A stretch of 64,000 bases of DNA from Microbacterium candidum (lineage in GTDB: Bacteria > Actinomycetota > Actinomycetes > Actinomycetales > Microbacteriaceae), in NCBI RefSeq assembly GCF_030315975.1, contig NZ_JASXSZ010000004.1:248001-312000 (forward strand). Reading direction: 5' to 3'. The position numbers and the translations under genes are program-made. The notes below the pieces were generated by a model that had not been told where the DNA came from, did not search any database, and worked only from the letters and a program-made list of their open reading frames with translations. Positions 28,210 through 38,619 of this stretch are shown here, piece after piece (the stretch's first letter is position 1; each line of letters begins with the position of its first letter).

Positions 28210-30696
28210 TCAGCCGGTCGTGACGCTGTACTTCCCTTCGGCGCAGCCGGTGTATCGCCAGCCGCCGGACACCTGCGTGAGCGCGGTGTCGGTGACGCCC
28301 GTGGACGTCACGGTCGGCTTCGTGATCCCGGGGATCCAGACGGCGAGGTCGCACGAACGGGTGGACGTCGATCCGGACATCGTCATCTTCGTCCAAGGCG
28401 CCGTCGTCGAGTACGGATTCGACGACTCCGCGTGCAGCGTGTGCACCCGCCCCGGCGCGGTCTGCGGGTATGCGCGGCTGAGGACACTGAGGAGGTCCAT
28501 GTTCGGGGCCACGTCGTCGCCCGTGGTGCAGCTCTGCGGGATGAGCCCGTTGCCGGTCGGACCGATGCCGTTCTGGGGGTCGCCGCAGGCCTGCTTCCAC
28601 ACCCAGTAGGCGCTGCCGAGGACCCGCGCGTCCTCCTGGTCCGCAAAGCGGACGAGACGCTGCTGCACGTCGGCGCTGTCGCCCCAATAGCCGTACTCTC
28701 CCGACCACAGCGGCACGCCGTACTGGTCTGCGGTGCGGGTGGCGAGCTCGAACTGGCGCTCGATGCTGACGAAGGGGGGCAGGCCCAGTCCGCGGTCCAT
28801 CGTGATCGACTCGGCATACAGGTGGGGCGAGAAGACCAGGTTGCTGTCCGAGGTGAACCCGGGTCGAGGACCGGTGTCGAAGCCGAGCCCCGACCACAGG
28901 ATGCTGGGCTCGAGGAAGATCATCTGCGGTGAGCCGACCGACCGGATCTCGGAGATCGCACGGTCGTAGAACCTCCCGAGCTGCTGCGACGTCGTCACCG
29001 GTGCCGTCTCGCCGAATCCGGGTTCGTTGAGGAGGTCGTAGCCGGCCACGGCGGGGTCCCCCTTGAACTGGTCGGCGACGACGCCCCACGCCTTCACGAG
29101 GGCCGTCTGGATGCCGTCGGTGTCGAAGTAGAAGTGTTCGAACGCGCGGTCGCCCGCGGGGGATATGTCGCGGCCCTGGAACTCGCAGCGGGGTGCGCCA
29201 TCGGAGACCGTCGCCCACACGGGCGCGCCGTCGTAACCCCACATCGGATCCGTTCCCGGCCGGCACACGTCGGCGTCTGTGGCGGCGATGTTCGACCAGC
29301 CGTCCTGATGCATGTCGATGACGACGCGGATGCCGTGCGCCTTCGCCCATGCCACGGCCTGTGCGATCCGGTCGAGGTACGCCTGGCTGTATTCGCCGCG
29401 CGCCGGTTCGAGGGACGACCACGAGATCCCGAGACGCACGACGTTGAACCCGTAGGAGGCCATCGCCGTGAAGTCCGCCTCGGTCAGCGGCCGCGTCGCC
29501 GGCACCGACGCGCGCGGCTGGTAGAAGTCGACCAGCTGGTTGACGTTCACCCCGCGCAGCAGGACCTGGTTGCCGCTGCCGTCGGTGATCATGTCGCCGT
29601 CGGCGCGGAGGAACCCCGCGGGCACGTCCAGCGCCGTCGTCGTCGGACGGGTCGCGGCCCGCACCGCAGTGACGCCCCCGGTGGCGACCGCGATGACCGC
29701 GAAGGCGGCGACCGCCGTGAGCACCGCCGTGCGGGCGGCGGACCGCGGCGCCTGATCCGGCGTTTCCACGTCCTCGGGGGTCTTCGCCGCCCGGCGGGCG
29801 CGGATGCGGTCGGCCGTCCACATCGCGACGGCCGGGATCCAGCCGACCGCGGCGCCGAAGGAGAGACCCTCGGCGACGAACGTGTACGTCGCCATGAGAC
29901 CCCAGATGTCTCCGTCGAAGCCGTTGTCGACGACGATGGCGACGGCGCCCTGGACGATGCCGAGCATGCCGCCGGCGACGAGCGCGCCGAGCCAGATCGC
30001 GAGCGCGCCGTCGACGCGGCGCCGCATCCACCGCATCGAGAGGTAGGCGAACCCGGCGAGCAGCACCATTCCCGAGATCACGGCGAACGCGCCGTGATCG
30101 ATGCGCGGCGCGGGAACCCACTCGGTGTACACCACCGTCGTCCACCACGTGCCGGCGGCGAGCGGGGCGATCGCTCCGAGCAGGACCGCGTACGGCCACA
30201 CGATCCCGGTCTCGCGGAGGGGGAGCCGCCGGGCTTTGCGCGGCAGCTTGTGCAGGCGCCCGCAGTCGGCGCAGAGGTTCTCCGGGGTGCGCAGCTCGAG
30301 CGTCCGCGGGCCTGCGGCGATCCGCGTCACGCCCGCGACGATGAGCGCGGACGGCACGGCCTTGGCGGCGACGTAGCTCGCCGCCCATCCCGCGAACAGC
30401 GGATCCCCGGTCATGGCGAAGGCCGTCGCCGCTTGGGCGAGGAGGATCGCGAGGGTGACTCCGGCGGTCATCGTCCAGAACCGCGCGCCGGCGCGCACCG
30501 CGCACCACCACACGACGACGAAGAGCACAGGGAGGAACACGACGTACCTGGCGAGCGGCCACCACAGCTGCGCCTGCGGCGCACCGCCGGGCCAGCCGGC
30601 GAGGACGAGCAGGCCCGTCGGGTCGATGAGCGCCTGCAGGACGACCAGTGCGGCGGTCGTGCCGACGGCGACCAGGGGTCGGCGGGCAAGCATCAT
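28210..30696 (-). CDS. Membrane-anchored GH5 family glycosidase
   Basis: 828 residues. Residues 1-~330 form a polytopic membrane region with about eight helices; a cytoplasmic loop carries a CxxC motif (NLCADCGRLHKLPRKARR). From about residue 345 comes a GH5-type TIM barrel: LLRGVNVNQLVDFY, YGFNVVRLGISWSSLEP, RVVIDMHQDGW, YDLLNEPGF (acid/base Glu near residue 557) and PLWSGEYGYWG (nucleophile Glu near residue 666). The MHQD motif resembles endoglycoceramidase-like GH5 members more than classic cellulases, so the substrate may be a glycolipid or beta-glucan. The barrel should face outside. Ribosome site AAGGAG precedes a double ATG (30696 and 30693). A CebR-like operator lies 70 bases upstream. 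Confidence 0.85.
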   Translation of the reverse strand: MMLARRPLVAVGTTAALVVLQALIDPTGLLVLAGWPGGAPQAQLWWPLARYVVFLPVLFVVVWWCAVRAGARFWTMTAGVTLAILLAQAATAFAMTGDPLFAGWAASYVAAKAVPSALIVAGVTRIAAGPRTLELRTPENLCADCGRLHKLPRKARRLPLRETGIVWPYAVLLGAIAPLAAGTWWTTVVYTEWVPAPRIDHGAFAVISGMVLLAGFAYLSMRWMRRRVDGALAIWLGALVAGGMLGIVQGAVAIVVDNGFDGDIWGLMATYTFVAEGLSFGAAVGWIPAVAMWTADRIRARRAAKTPEDVETPDQAPRSAARTAVLTAVAAFAVIAVATGGVTAVRAATRPTTTALDVPAGFLRADGDMITDGSGNQVLLRGVNVNQLVDFYQPRASVPATRPLTEADFTAMASYGFNVVRLGISWSSLEPARGEYSQAYLDRIAQAVAWAKAHGIRVVIDMHQDGWSNIAATDADVCRPGTDPMWGYDGAPVWATVSDGAPRCEFQGRDISPAGDRAFEHFYFDTDGIQTALVKAWGVVADQFKGDPAVAGYDLLNEPGFGETAPVTTSQQLGRFYDRAISEIRSVGSPQMIFLEPSILWSGLGFDTGPRPGFTSDSNLVFSPHLYAESITMDRGLGLPPFVSIERQFELATRTADQYGVPLWSGEYGYWGDSADVQQRLVRFADQEDARVLGSAYWVWKQACGDPQNGIGPTGNGLIPQSCTTGDDVAPNMDLLSVLSRAYPQTAPGRVHTLHAESSNPYSTTAPWTKMTMSGSTSTRSCDLAVWIPGITKPTVTSTGVTDTALTQVSGGWRYTGCAEGKYSVTTG

Positions 30697-30765
30697 GACA
30701 CTCCTTCGTGCTGTGCAGGGGCGGGGCGCGGGGATGCCGCGCGGTGCTGCGCTAAAGACAGCATG

Positions 30766-30781
30766 TGGGACGATCGTCCCA
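30766..30781. promoter_or_regulatory. CebR/CelR-like operator upstream of GH5 gene
   Basis: Perfect 16-bp palindrome TGGGACGATCGTCCCA. The LacI-family cellulose regulators CebR and CelR bind TGGGAGCGCTCCCA, which shares the outer TGGGA and TCCCA. No LacI regulator gene occurs in the window, so control would be from elsewhere. Confidence 0.6.
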
Positions 30782-30877
30782 ATGTCGAATCCGAACAGCT
30801 ACGGGTTTGCCGAGCGAACGCCGCATGATGCATCCACATCCGCCTGTGGTTCCAGCCTGCGTCAAGTCACAGACGGG

Positions 30878-30883
30878 TAACAT
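30878..30883 (+). promoter_or_regulatory. Possible secA -10 box
   Basis: TAACAT in GGGTAACATGACG, 71 bases before the secA start. No good -35 lies 16-18 bases upstream. Weak call. Confidence 0.3.
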
Positions 30884-30954
30884 GACGAGGTGCGCCCGTG
30901 ACCCGGGCCGCATCGGCGCGCGCGAGCGCCGCACCCGACAGATGGAGACATTCC

Positions 30955-33762
<2,808 letters not shown>

Positions 33763-33779
33763 TCGCGGACTCTGCGCAA

Positions 33780-33876
33780 GCTCGCTCAACGACCCGCGGT
33801 GAAATATCTGCGGGTCGTTGAGCGACACGTCGACTCGCTGGCGCTTGCTCAGTGCAGGTCTTCGCGAGACGAAACG
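33780..33876. repeat. secA 3' hairpin built from a REP-like element
   Basis: Perfect 15-base arms CGCTCAACGACCCGC (33783-33797) and its complement (33810-33824) around GGTGAAATATCT. It should terminate secA. The left arm lies in the 15-mer also found at 24573-24587, and the tail GCGAGACGAAACG (33864-33876) matches the other end of that copy, so it looks like an expanded copy of the same element. Confidence 0.7.
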
Positions 33877-33926
33877 TGGGTGGGTGCCGGGCCAGTGCCC
33901 GTCGATTGGCCGCGTCCGGGCGGCAT

Positions 33927-33932
33927 TATCCT
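33927..33932 (+). promoter_or_regulatory. -10 box of leaderless aminotransferase mRNA
   Basis: TATCCT, then six bases, then the ATG at 33939. TTGGCC (33906-33911) may be a -35 at 15 bases. Confidence 0.5.
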
Positions 33933-33938
33933 GATCGG

Positions 33939-35165
33939 ATGAACCGCCTTCGCCCGCTCGACCAGTCGACCAAGCTGCAGAACGTCCTCTACGAGATCCG
34001 TGGGGCCGCCCTGGCAGAGGCCGACAAGCTCGAGGCGGACGGGCACACCATCCTGAAGCTCAACACCGGTAATCCGGCGATCTTCGGGTTCGAGGCGCCG
34101 TACCAGATCGTGCGGGACATGATCGAAGCCGTCCCGAACTCGCACGGGTACTCCGACAGCCGCGGCATCATGTCGGCGCGTCGCGCGGTGGTCTCGCGCT
34201 ACGAGGAGATCCCGGACTTCCCGCCGTTCGACCCGGACGACGTCTACCTCGGCAACGGGGTGTCCGAGCTCATCACGATGACGATGCAGGCGCTCCTCGA
34301 CGAGGGGGACGAAGTACTCATCCCGTCGCCCGACTATCCGCTGTGGACGGCGATGACGAGCCTCGGCGGCGGAACGCCGGTCCATTACCGCTGCGATGCC
34401 GAGGATGACTGGCAGCCGGTGCTGGAGGACATCCGCAGCAAGGTGACGCCGCGCACCAAGGCGATCGTCGTCATCAATCCGAACAACCCCACGGGTGCGG
34501 TCTATCGCCGCGAGGTGCTCGAGGGCATCGTCCAGATCGCGCGGGAGAACTCGCTGCTGCTCTTGGCGGACGAGATCTACGACCGCATCCTGTACGACGG
34601 GGCCGAGCACATCAACCTCGCCTCCCTCGCGCCCGATCTGCTGTGTCTGACGTTCAACGGGCTGTCCAAGACCTACCGTGTCGCCGGCTACCGCAGCGGG
34701 TGGCTGGTCATCACCGGCCCGAAGGCCCACGCACGCGGGTTCCTCGAGGGCATCCAGCTGCTCGCATCCACCCGCCTCTGCCCCAACGTGCCCGCGCAGC
34801 ACGCCGTGCAGGCCGCGCTGTCGGGTGTGCAGTCGATCGACGCGCTGATCGCCCCCTCCGGGCGCCTCCATGAGCAGCGCGACATCTGCTGGGAAGGGCT
34901 GGAGGCCATCCCCGGAGTGTCCTGCTACCGGCCGCAGGGGGCGCTCTACGCTTTCCCTCGCCTCGATCCCGAGGTCCACGAGATCCACGATGACGCCCGG
35001 TTCGTGTATGACCTGCTCGTCGCCGAGCACGTGCTGGTCGTGCAGGGCACCGGGTTCAACTGGCCGACGCCCGACCACTTCCGGATCGTGACGCTGCCGG
35101 AGCCCCGGGTCCTCGCCGACGCGGTCGAGCGCATCGGCAACTTCCTGTCGAGCTACCGGCAGTAG
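33939..35165 (+). CDS. AlaA-like pyridoxal phosphate aminotransferase
   Basis: 408 residues. The N-terminus RPLDQSTKLQNVLYEIRGAA and LKLNTGNPAIFGFEAP closely resembles E. coli AlaA, the glutamate-pyruvate aminotransferase. The PLP lysine is in FNGLSKTYRVAGYRSGW, and the aromatic stacking and Asp-x-Pro region NPNNPTGAVY is intact. Makes alanine from pyruvate and glutamate, or the reverse. Start chosen because a -10 box lies six bases upstream and it begins the conserved part; an ATG at 33852 lies in the secA hairpin region. The 3' end meets the leftward DUF6459 gene with a one-base gap, with no terminator between. Confidence 0.88.
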   Translation: MNRLRPLDQSTKLQNVLYEIRGAALAEADKLEADGHTILKLNTGNPAIFGFEAPYQIVRDMIEAVPNSHGYSDSRGIMSARRAVVSRYEEIPDFPPFDPDDVYLGNGVSELITMTMQALLDEGDEVLIPSPDYPLWTAMTSLGGGTPVHYRCDAEDDWQPVLEDIRSKVTPRTKAIVVINPNNPTGAVYRREVLEGIVQIARENSLLLLADEIYDRILYDGAEHINLASLAPDLLCLTFNGLSKTYRVAGYRSGWLVITGPKAHARGFLEGIQLLASTRLCPNVPAQHAVQAALSGVQSIDALIAPSGRLHEQRDICWEGLEAIPGVSCYRPQGALYAFPRLDPEVHEIHDDARFVYDLLVAEHVLVVQGTGFNWPTPDHFRIVTLPEPRVLADAVERIGNFLSSYRQ

Positions 35166-35166
35166 G

Positions 35167-35595
35167 TCAGAGGAGGGCGAGGGATGTGGCGCGCCAGCGC
35201 CGATCCATCCCCTCGAGCCGGATCGCGATCGCCCGGGTGCGGGCTGCGCCGGCGACCACGGCGACGGCTTCGATGACGCTGTCGGCTGGGCTGGAGTGCC
35301 GCACCGACAGGAGCGTGTAGGCAGGGCGTGAAGCCGCCACGCCGCGCGCACTCCGGGCGCGGGCGGCGAGATTCGAGCGCACGACGAGCTTGCGGTAGGC
35401 GTCCTCGGTCATCCAGCGCGCGAGCTGCTCCGCATCGCGGGCGCCGGCGAGCACCTCCAGAACGCCGAGGCTCAGGTTCCGCAGCAGCGGCTCCGGGTCG
35501 GGGAGGTCGGCGGTGACTGTGCGCTGTGGAGCGAAGAACTCCGGATCCGACGGGCGCACGGCGGTGCTGAGGGGAATGCGATTCAGTGCAGGCAT
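35167..35595 (-). CDS. Rv3235-family small protein (DUF6459)
   Basis: 142 residues. Features DPEPLLRNLSLGVLEVLAGARDAEQLARWMTEDAYRKLVVR in separated parts typical of the Rv3235 group (LARWMTEDAYRKLVVR), then AYTLLSVRHSSPADSVIEAVAVV. Predicted cytoplasmic; function unknown. The family lies near secA in many actinobacteria, as here. GAGAGG serves as ribosome site five bases before the ATG. Confidence 0.75.
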   Translation of the reverse strand: MPALNRIPLSTAVRPSDPEFFAPQRTVTADLPDPEPLLRNLSLGVLEVLAGARDAEQLARWMTEDAYRKLVVRSNLAARARSARGVAASRPAYTLLSVRHSSPADSVIEAVAVVAGAARTRAIAIRLEGMDRRWRATSLALL

Positions 35596-35669
35596 GGGGA
35601 CCTCTCAGGGAACGTGGAGCTTTCTCAGTCCAACAAAGTGACGAACCCCTCCATAGGCATAGATGAGAT

Positions 35670-35678
35670 TGTGGATAA
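35670..35678. promoter_or_regulatory. DnaA box between divergent genes
   Basis: TGTGGATAA, the exact reverse of TTATCCACA. It lies in the 148 bases between the DUF6459 gene and the next rightward gene. Isolated; not part of an origin cluster. Confidence 0.4.
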
Positions 35679-35743
35679 CTCCCGCGGTGCCCTCCGCGAT
35701 CTCGCTAGCATCGCCGACGTACTCGATTCCGAAGGAGTGGCTC

Positions 35744-36337
35744 GTGCGCTGGGACCGCTTCTTCGACGATCTCGAAGACCAGCTCGCCTCCGAGTGGGAG
35801 GCGGAGCGAGCCGTGCTCGACACCGAGGCCGAGCGCCTTCGCCTGTCGCGCGTGACGCTGGTCGAGCGCCTGCGTGGCCTGGAGGCATCCGATTCGTGCT
35901 CGTTCGAGTTCGCCGACGGCGCCGTCCTCGCGGGAATTGTCGCAGCGGTCGGCGCGGACTGGGTGGGAATCGTGCTGTCGACCGGGCGCGGAGGAGTGCT
36001 CGCACCGCTCAGCGGACTGACGGCGGTCGCGGTCTCCCAGCCCGACCTCCTGCGCAGCGCCCGGGCGACAGCGGGCCCGACGCGCGGGCTCGCCGAGCGC
36101 ATGACGATCGGCTTCGTACTGCGCGACCTCGCCCGCCGTCGCGTGCCGGTCGCGCTCCACACGACCGGCGACCGGGCGCTCGCGGGGACGATCGATCGCG
36201 CCGGTGCCGACCATCTCGATCTCGCGCTGCACGAGCCGGGTGCCCCTCGCCGTTCCGCGGACGTCCGCGGCTACCGGCTTGTGCCGTTCTCGTCGATCGC
36301 GTGGATCGCCCTTGAGGATCCGACGGCGTTCGCCTGA
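35744..36337 (+). CDS. Hypothetical protein, actinobacterial
   Basis: 197 residues from a GTG at 35744 with GAAGGAG six bases upstream; the in-frame ATG further upstream lacks a ribosome site. Starts VRWDRFFDDLEDQLASEWEA, an acidic helix, followed by a beta-rich region (SCSFEFADGAVLAGIVAAVG, WVGIVLSTGRGGVLAPLSGL) and a second beta-rich part (VPVALHTTGDRALAGTIDRA) ending VPFSSIAWIALEDPTAFA. The pattern looks like an N-terminal helix plus two small barrel repeats, but no family is recognised. Converges on the small HTH gene with an 11-base gap. A TAGCAT hexamer at 35706 may be the -10. Confidence 0.7.
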   Translation: MRWDRFFDDLEDQLASEWEAERAVLDTEAERLRLSRVTLVERLRGLEASDSCSFEFADGAVLAGIVAAVGADWVGIVLSTGRGGVLAPLSGLTAVAVSQPDLLRSARATAGPTRGLAERMTIGFVLRDLARRRVPVALHTTGDRALAGTIDRAGADHLDLALHEPGAPRRSADVRGYRLVPFSSIAWIALEDPTAFA

Positions 36338-36348
36338 GCCGTCCGGGG

Positions 36349-36627
36349 TCAGTCGCCGTGACGGACGGCGCCGAGGCCCCAGAGCTCCGGGAAGCTGGCC
36401 TCGTTCGACTGCTCCCACAGGGCCATCCGACGCGTCATCTCGATCTCGTCGTCGAGGTACTCCGTCACGCTCGCCTCGTCGATGCGCCACTGCGCCGACG
36501 ATCCGACCCGCGCGCCGCGCAGCCGGCCGGCCTTCACGAGCTCGATGACCTCGTCGACAGACACCGAGAGAGCCTCTGCCACCGTGGCGGGCGGCACCAG
36601 GCGCGCAGGCGAGGACGACTCGGGCAT
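36349..36627 (-). CDS. Excisionase/MerR-like HTH DNA-binding protein
   Basis: 92 residues from ATG 36627. One winged-helix HTH of the excisionase/BldC kind: PPATVAEALSVSVDEVIELV, then KAGRLRGARVGSSAQWRIDE as the wing, then EASVTEYLDDEIEMTRRMAL. The C-terminal 25 residues are acidic and helical. No integrase or phage gene is near, so a chromosomal regulator is likely, perhaps BldC-like. CATAAT six bases before the ATG gives a leaderless promoter, and an inverted repeat spans the start codon, suggesting autoregulation. The next gene is divergent. Confidence 0.75.
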   Translation of the reverse strand: MPESSSPARLVPPATVAEALSVSVDEVIELVKAGRLRGARVGSSAQWRIDEASVTEYLDDEIEMTRRMALWEQSNEASFPELWGLGAVRHGD

Positions 36628-36658
36628 GCCCCCATTATGGCCGCGCCATATGGGGGCA
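36627..36658. promoter_or_regulatory. Inverted repeat over the start of the HTH gene
   Basis: TGCCCCCATTATGG (36627-36640) pairs with CCATATGGGGGCA (36646-36658) apart from one extra T. It overlaps the ATG and the likely -10 (CATAAT on the leftward strand), so it is a good operator candidate for the HTH protein itself. Confidence 0.55.
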
Positions 36659-36676
36659 GGGCCGCGGGAGCACCCC

Positions 36677-36685
36677 TGTGGATAA
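36677..36685. promoter_or_regulatory. Second DnaA box
   Basis: TGTGGATAA, identical to the box at 35670 and followed by the same CT. It lies 40 bases before the SAF gene. Confidence 0.4.
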
Positions 36686-36724
36686 CTTCTGAGCCGAACC
36701 TGAGGAATGGGCGACGATGTCGGC

Positions 36725-37354
36725 ATGACAGTCGTCGAACCCGCACGCCCGCGCCGTCGCGCCCCGTGGGGCGACCTCCGGTTCCTGCTCGGCATCGTGC
36801 TGGTCGTGGCATCCATCGGCGGAGTCTGGTTCGTGGTCGCCGCCTCACGGCAGACCGCTCCGGTCTACGCGGCGGCGCACACCCTCACCCCTGGCCAGCG
36901 GGTGCAGGCCTCCGACCTCGAGATCGTCCAGGCGGCGCTCGGCACGACCTCAGCGGTCTACCTCGCGCCCGGCGCGGGGCTGGCGGAGGGCGCGGTCGCG
37001 ACGCGCACGGTCCGCAAGGGCGAGCTCGTCCCGCGGGCGGCGGTGGGGGATGCGGGGGCCACCGGACTCACGACGGTCGTCGTGCGCAGCACCGTCGACG
37101 TGCCGGCGTCGCTCGATGCCGGCAGCTCGGTCGAGGTGTGGGCGGCTCCGCTCGAGGAGAAGGGCGCCTACGGTGAGCCGCGCATCCTGGTCCCGGATGC
37201 CACGGTCGTCTCGGTCACGCGCGATGATTCGGTGATCGGCAGTGCGGGGGCGGCTCTCGAGCTCGTCGTGCCGCGCGCGGACGTCTCGGACGTGCTCGCC
37301 GCGATGGCGGGCAAAGCGGCGCTGTCGGTCGTGCCGACGAACGCGGCCCGATGA
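36725..37354 (+). CDS. SAF-domain membrane protein (CpaB-like)
   Basis: 209 residues from ATG 36725; an ATG at 36707 is an alternative, neither has a ribosome site. One N-terminal helix (LRFLLGIVLVVASIGGVWFVV), then the SAF domain HTLTPGQRVQASDLEIVQ up to AVATRTVRKGELVPRAAVG, then a second domain with STVDVPASLDAGSSVEVWAA. CpaB/RcpC proteins assemble Tad pili, but no pilin or secretion genes are near. The stop overlaps the next gene (ATGA). In actinobacteria such SAF proteins occur with a CpaE-like ATPase as an isolated pair, as seen here. Confidence 0.8.
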   Translation: MTVVEPARPRRRAPWGDLRFLLGIVLVVASIGGVWFVVAASRQTAPVYAAAHTLTPGQRVQASDLEIVQAALGTTSAVYLAPGAGLAEGAVATRTVRKGELVPRAAVGDAGATGLTTVVVRSTVDVPASLDAGSSVEVWAAPLEEKGAYGEPRILVPDATVVSVTRDDSVIGSAGAALELVVPRADVSDVLAAMAGKAALSVVPTNAAR

Positions 37355-38610
37355 GCGGTCCGATGCGCGACCGTATGGGCGGTGACGCGCGCGGGGGCAT
37401 GATGCTCGCGCTCGTCGCGGTCGACGGGCCGGAGGGGAGGGCCCTCGCCGACGACCTCGCCCGCGAGGGGGTCGGCGTCCTCGCGGTCGTGCCGGCCTCC
37501 GCGCTCGCGGACCTCGCGGCCGACGCGCTCCTCGGCGCGGACGCCGTCGCCGTGCACGAGCAGCTCGAGCGGGCGCAGGTCGTCCTCCTCGATGCGACCC
37601 GCGACACGCTCGATGCGCGCGTGGTGTCGCTGTGCGATCGGCTCGGCACCCGCATCGTGCCGCGCTGCGCCTCGCCCGCCGACGAGCGGCTCGCGGCCGC
37701 GTTCGGTCTTCCCGCTCCCGTCTCGCCCGCCGATGACGCGTCGGTCGTCGCGGACGCGCTCCGTGCCCATCCCGCACCGCAGGCGGCGGCTGATGCCTCC
37801 GGTCGTCGGGTCATCGCGGTGTGGGGTCCGGCCGGTGCTCCCGGCCGTTCGACGGTGGCGATCGCGGTCGCGGCCGAGCTCGCCCGCGGCGCGGGGCGCG
37901 TCGGACTCGTCGACGCCGATTCGCACGCGCCGTCGCTGGCCCTGACGCTCGGCCTCGCCGATGAGGCGCCGGGCTTCGCGGCGGCGTGTCGTCAGGCCGA
38001 TCTCGGCACCCTCACCACCGCTGAGCTGACCCGCATCTCCGCTCCCGTCTCGGTCCCGGGCGGAGCGATCGACGTCCTCACCGGGATCAACCGGCCCTCT
38101 CGCTGGCCGGAGCTCGGCGACAAGCGCGTTGCGGCAGCCCTCGCCGTCGCCCGGGGATGGGCGGAGCACACGGTCGTCGACGTCGCAGCATCCCTCGAGC
38201 GAGACGAGGAGATCGTCAGCGACGTCGTCGACGGACCGCGGCGCAACGCCGCGACGCTGGCCGTGCTCGGAGAGGCAGACCTCGTCGTCGCGGTGGTCGC
38301 CGCCGACCCGCTCGGGGTGTCGCGGTTCCTGCGCGGGTACAGCGAGCTGCGCGCGACGATCGGATCGACGCCGGTCGCAGTCGTCGCCAACCGTCTGCGG
38401 CCCGGAGCGCTCGGCATCGACGCGCGCGGACAGGTGCGCCGCACGCTCGAGAGATTCGCCGGCATCCGCGATGTCTGGTTCCTGCCTGCCGACCAGCGGG
38501 CGGCGGATGCCGCGCTGCTCACGGCCCGCCCGATCGCCGACGCCGCGCCGCGTTCGCCGTTCACGCTCGCGGTGCGCCGTTTCGTGGGGGAGGCCGTGGT
38601 GCGGCCCTAG
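37351..38610 (+). CDS. CpaE/TadZ-like MinD superfamily ATPase
   Basis: 419 residues. An N-terminal receiver-like region (about 15-140) precedes the MinD-type ATPase. Its Walker A reads GPAGAPGRSTVAIA: the usual lysine before Ser/Thr is replaced by arginine and the deviant lysine is not seen, so ATP handling may differ. The next motif GLVDADSHAPSLALTLGL is the conserved DADxxxPSLA. Then IDVLTGINRPSRWPEL and VADLVVAVVAADPLGV-like segments. Coupled to the SAF gene by ATGA. Role perhaps polar positioning of a membrane assembly. Its stop codon forms part of the next gene's -10 box. Confidence 0.8.
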   Translation: MSGPMRDRMGGDARGGMMLALVAVDGPEGRALADDLAREGVGVLAVVPASALADLAADALLGADAVAVHEQLERAQVVLLDATRDTLDARVVSLCDRLGTRIVPRCASPADERLAAAFGLPAPVSPADDASVVADALRAHPAPQAAADASGRRVIAVWGPAGAPGRSTVAIAVAAELARGAGRVGLVDADSHAPSLALTLGLADEAPGFAAACRQADLGTLTTAELTRISAPVSVPGGAIDVLTGINRPSRWPELGDKRVAAALAVARGWAEHTVVDVAASLERDEEIVSDVVDGPRRNAATLAVLGEADLVVAVVAADPLGVSRFLRGYSELRATIGSTPVAVVANRLRPGALGIDARGQVRRTLERFAGIRDVWFLPADQRAADAALLTARPIADAAPRSPFTLAVRRFVGEAVVRP

Positions 38611-38613
38611 GCT
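38608..38613 (+). promoter_or_regulatory. -10 box of leaderless pdtaS mRNA
   Basis: TAGGCT begins with the stop codon of the upstream gene, followed by six bases and the GTG at 38620. The same TAGGCT-N6 layout precedes bcp. Confidence 0.5.
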
Positions 38614-38619
38614 GGATGG

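Noticed and set aside
36349-36627. Prophage excisionase
   Set aside because: No integrase, attachment-site repeat or phage genes around it.
35670-36685. Replication origin
   Set aside because: Only two DnaA boxes, 1 kb apart, with no dnaA, dnaN, AT-rich unwinding region or par genes nearby.
37351-38610. Chromosome partition ParA
   Set aside because: Has an N-terminal receiver-like region and a non-canonical Walker A, pairs with a SAF protein and has no parB neighbour.
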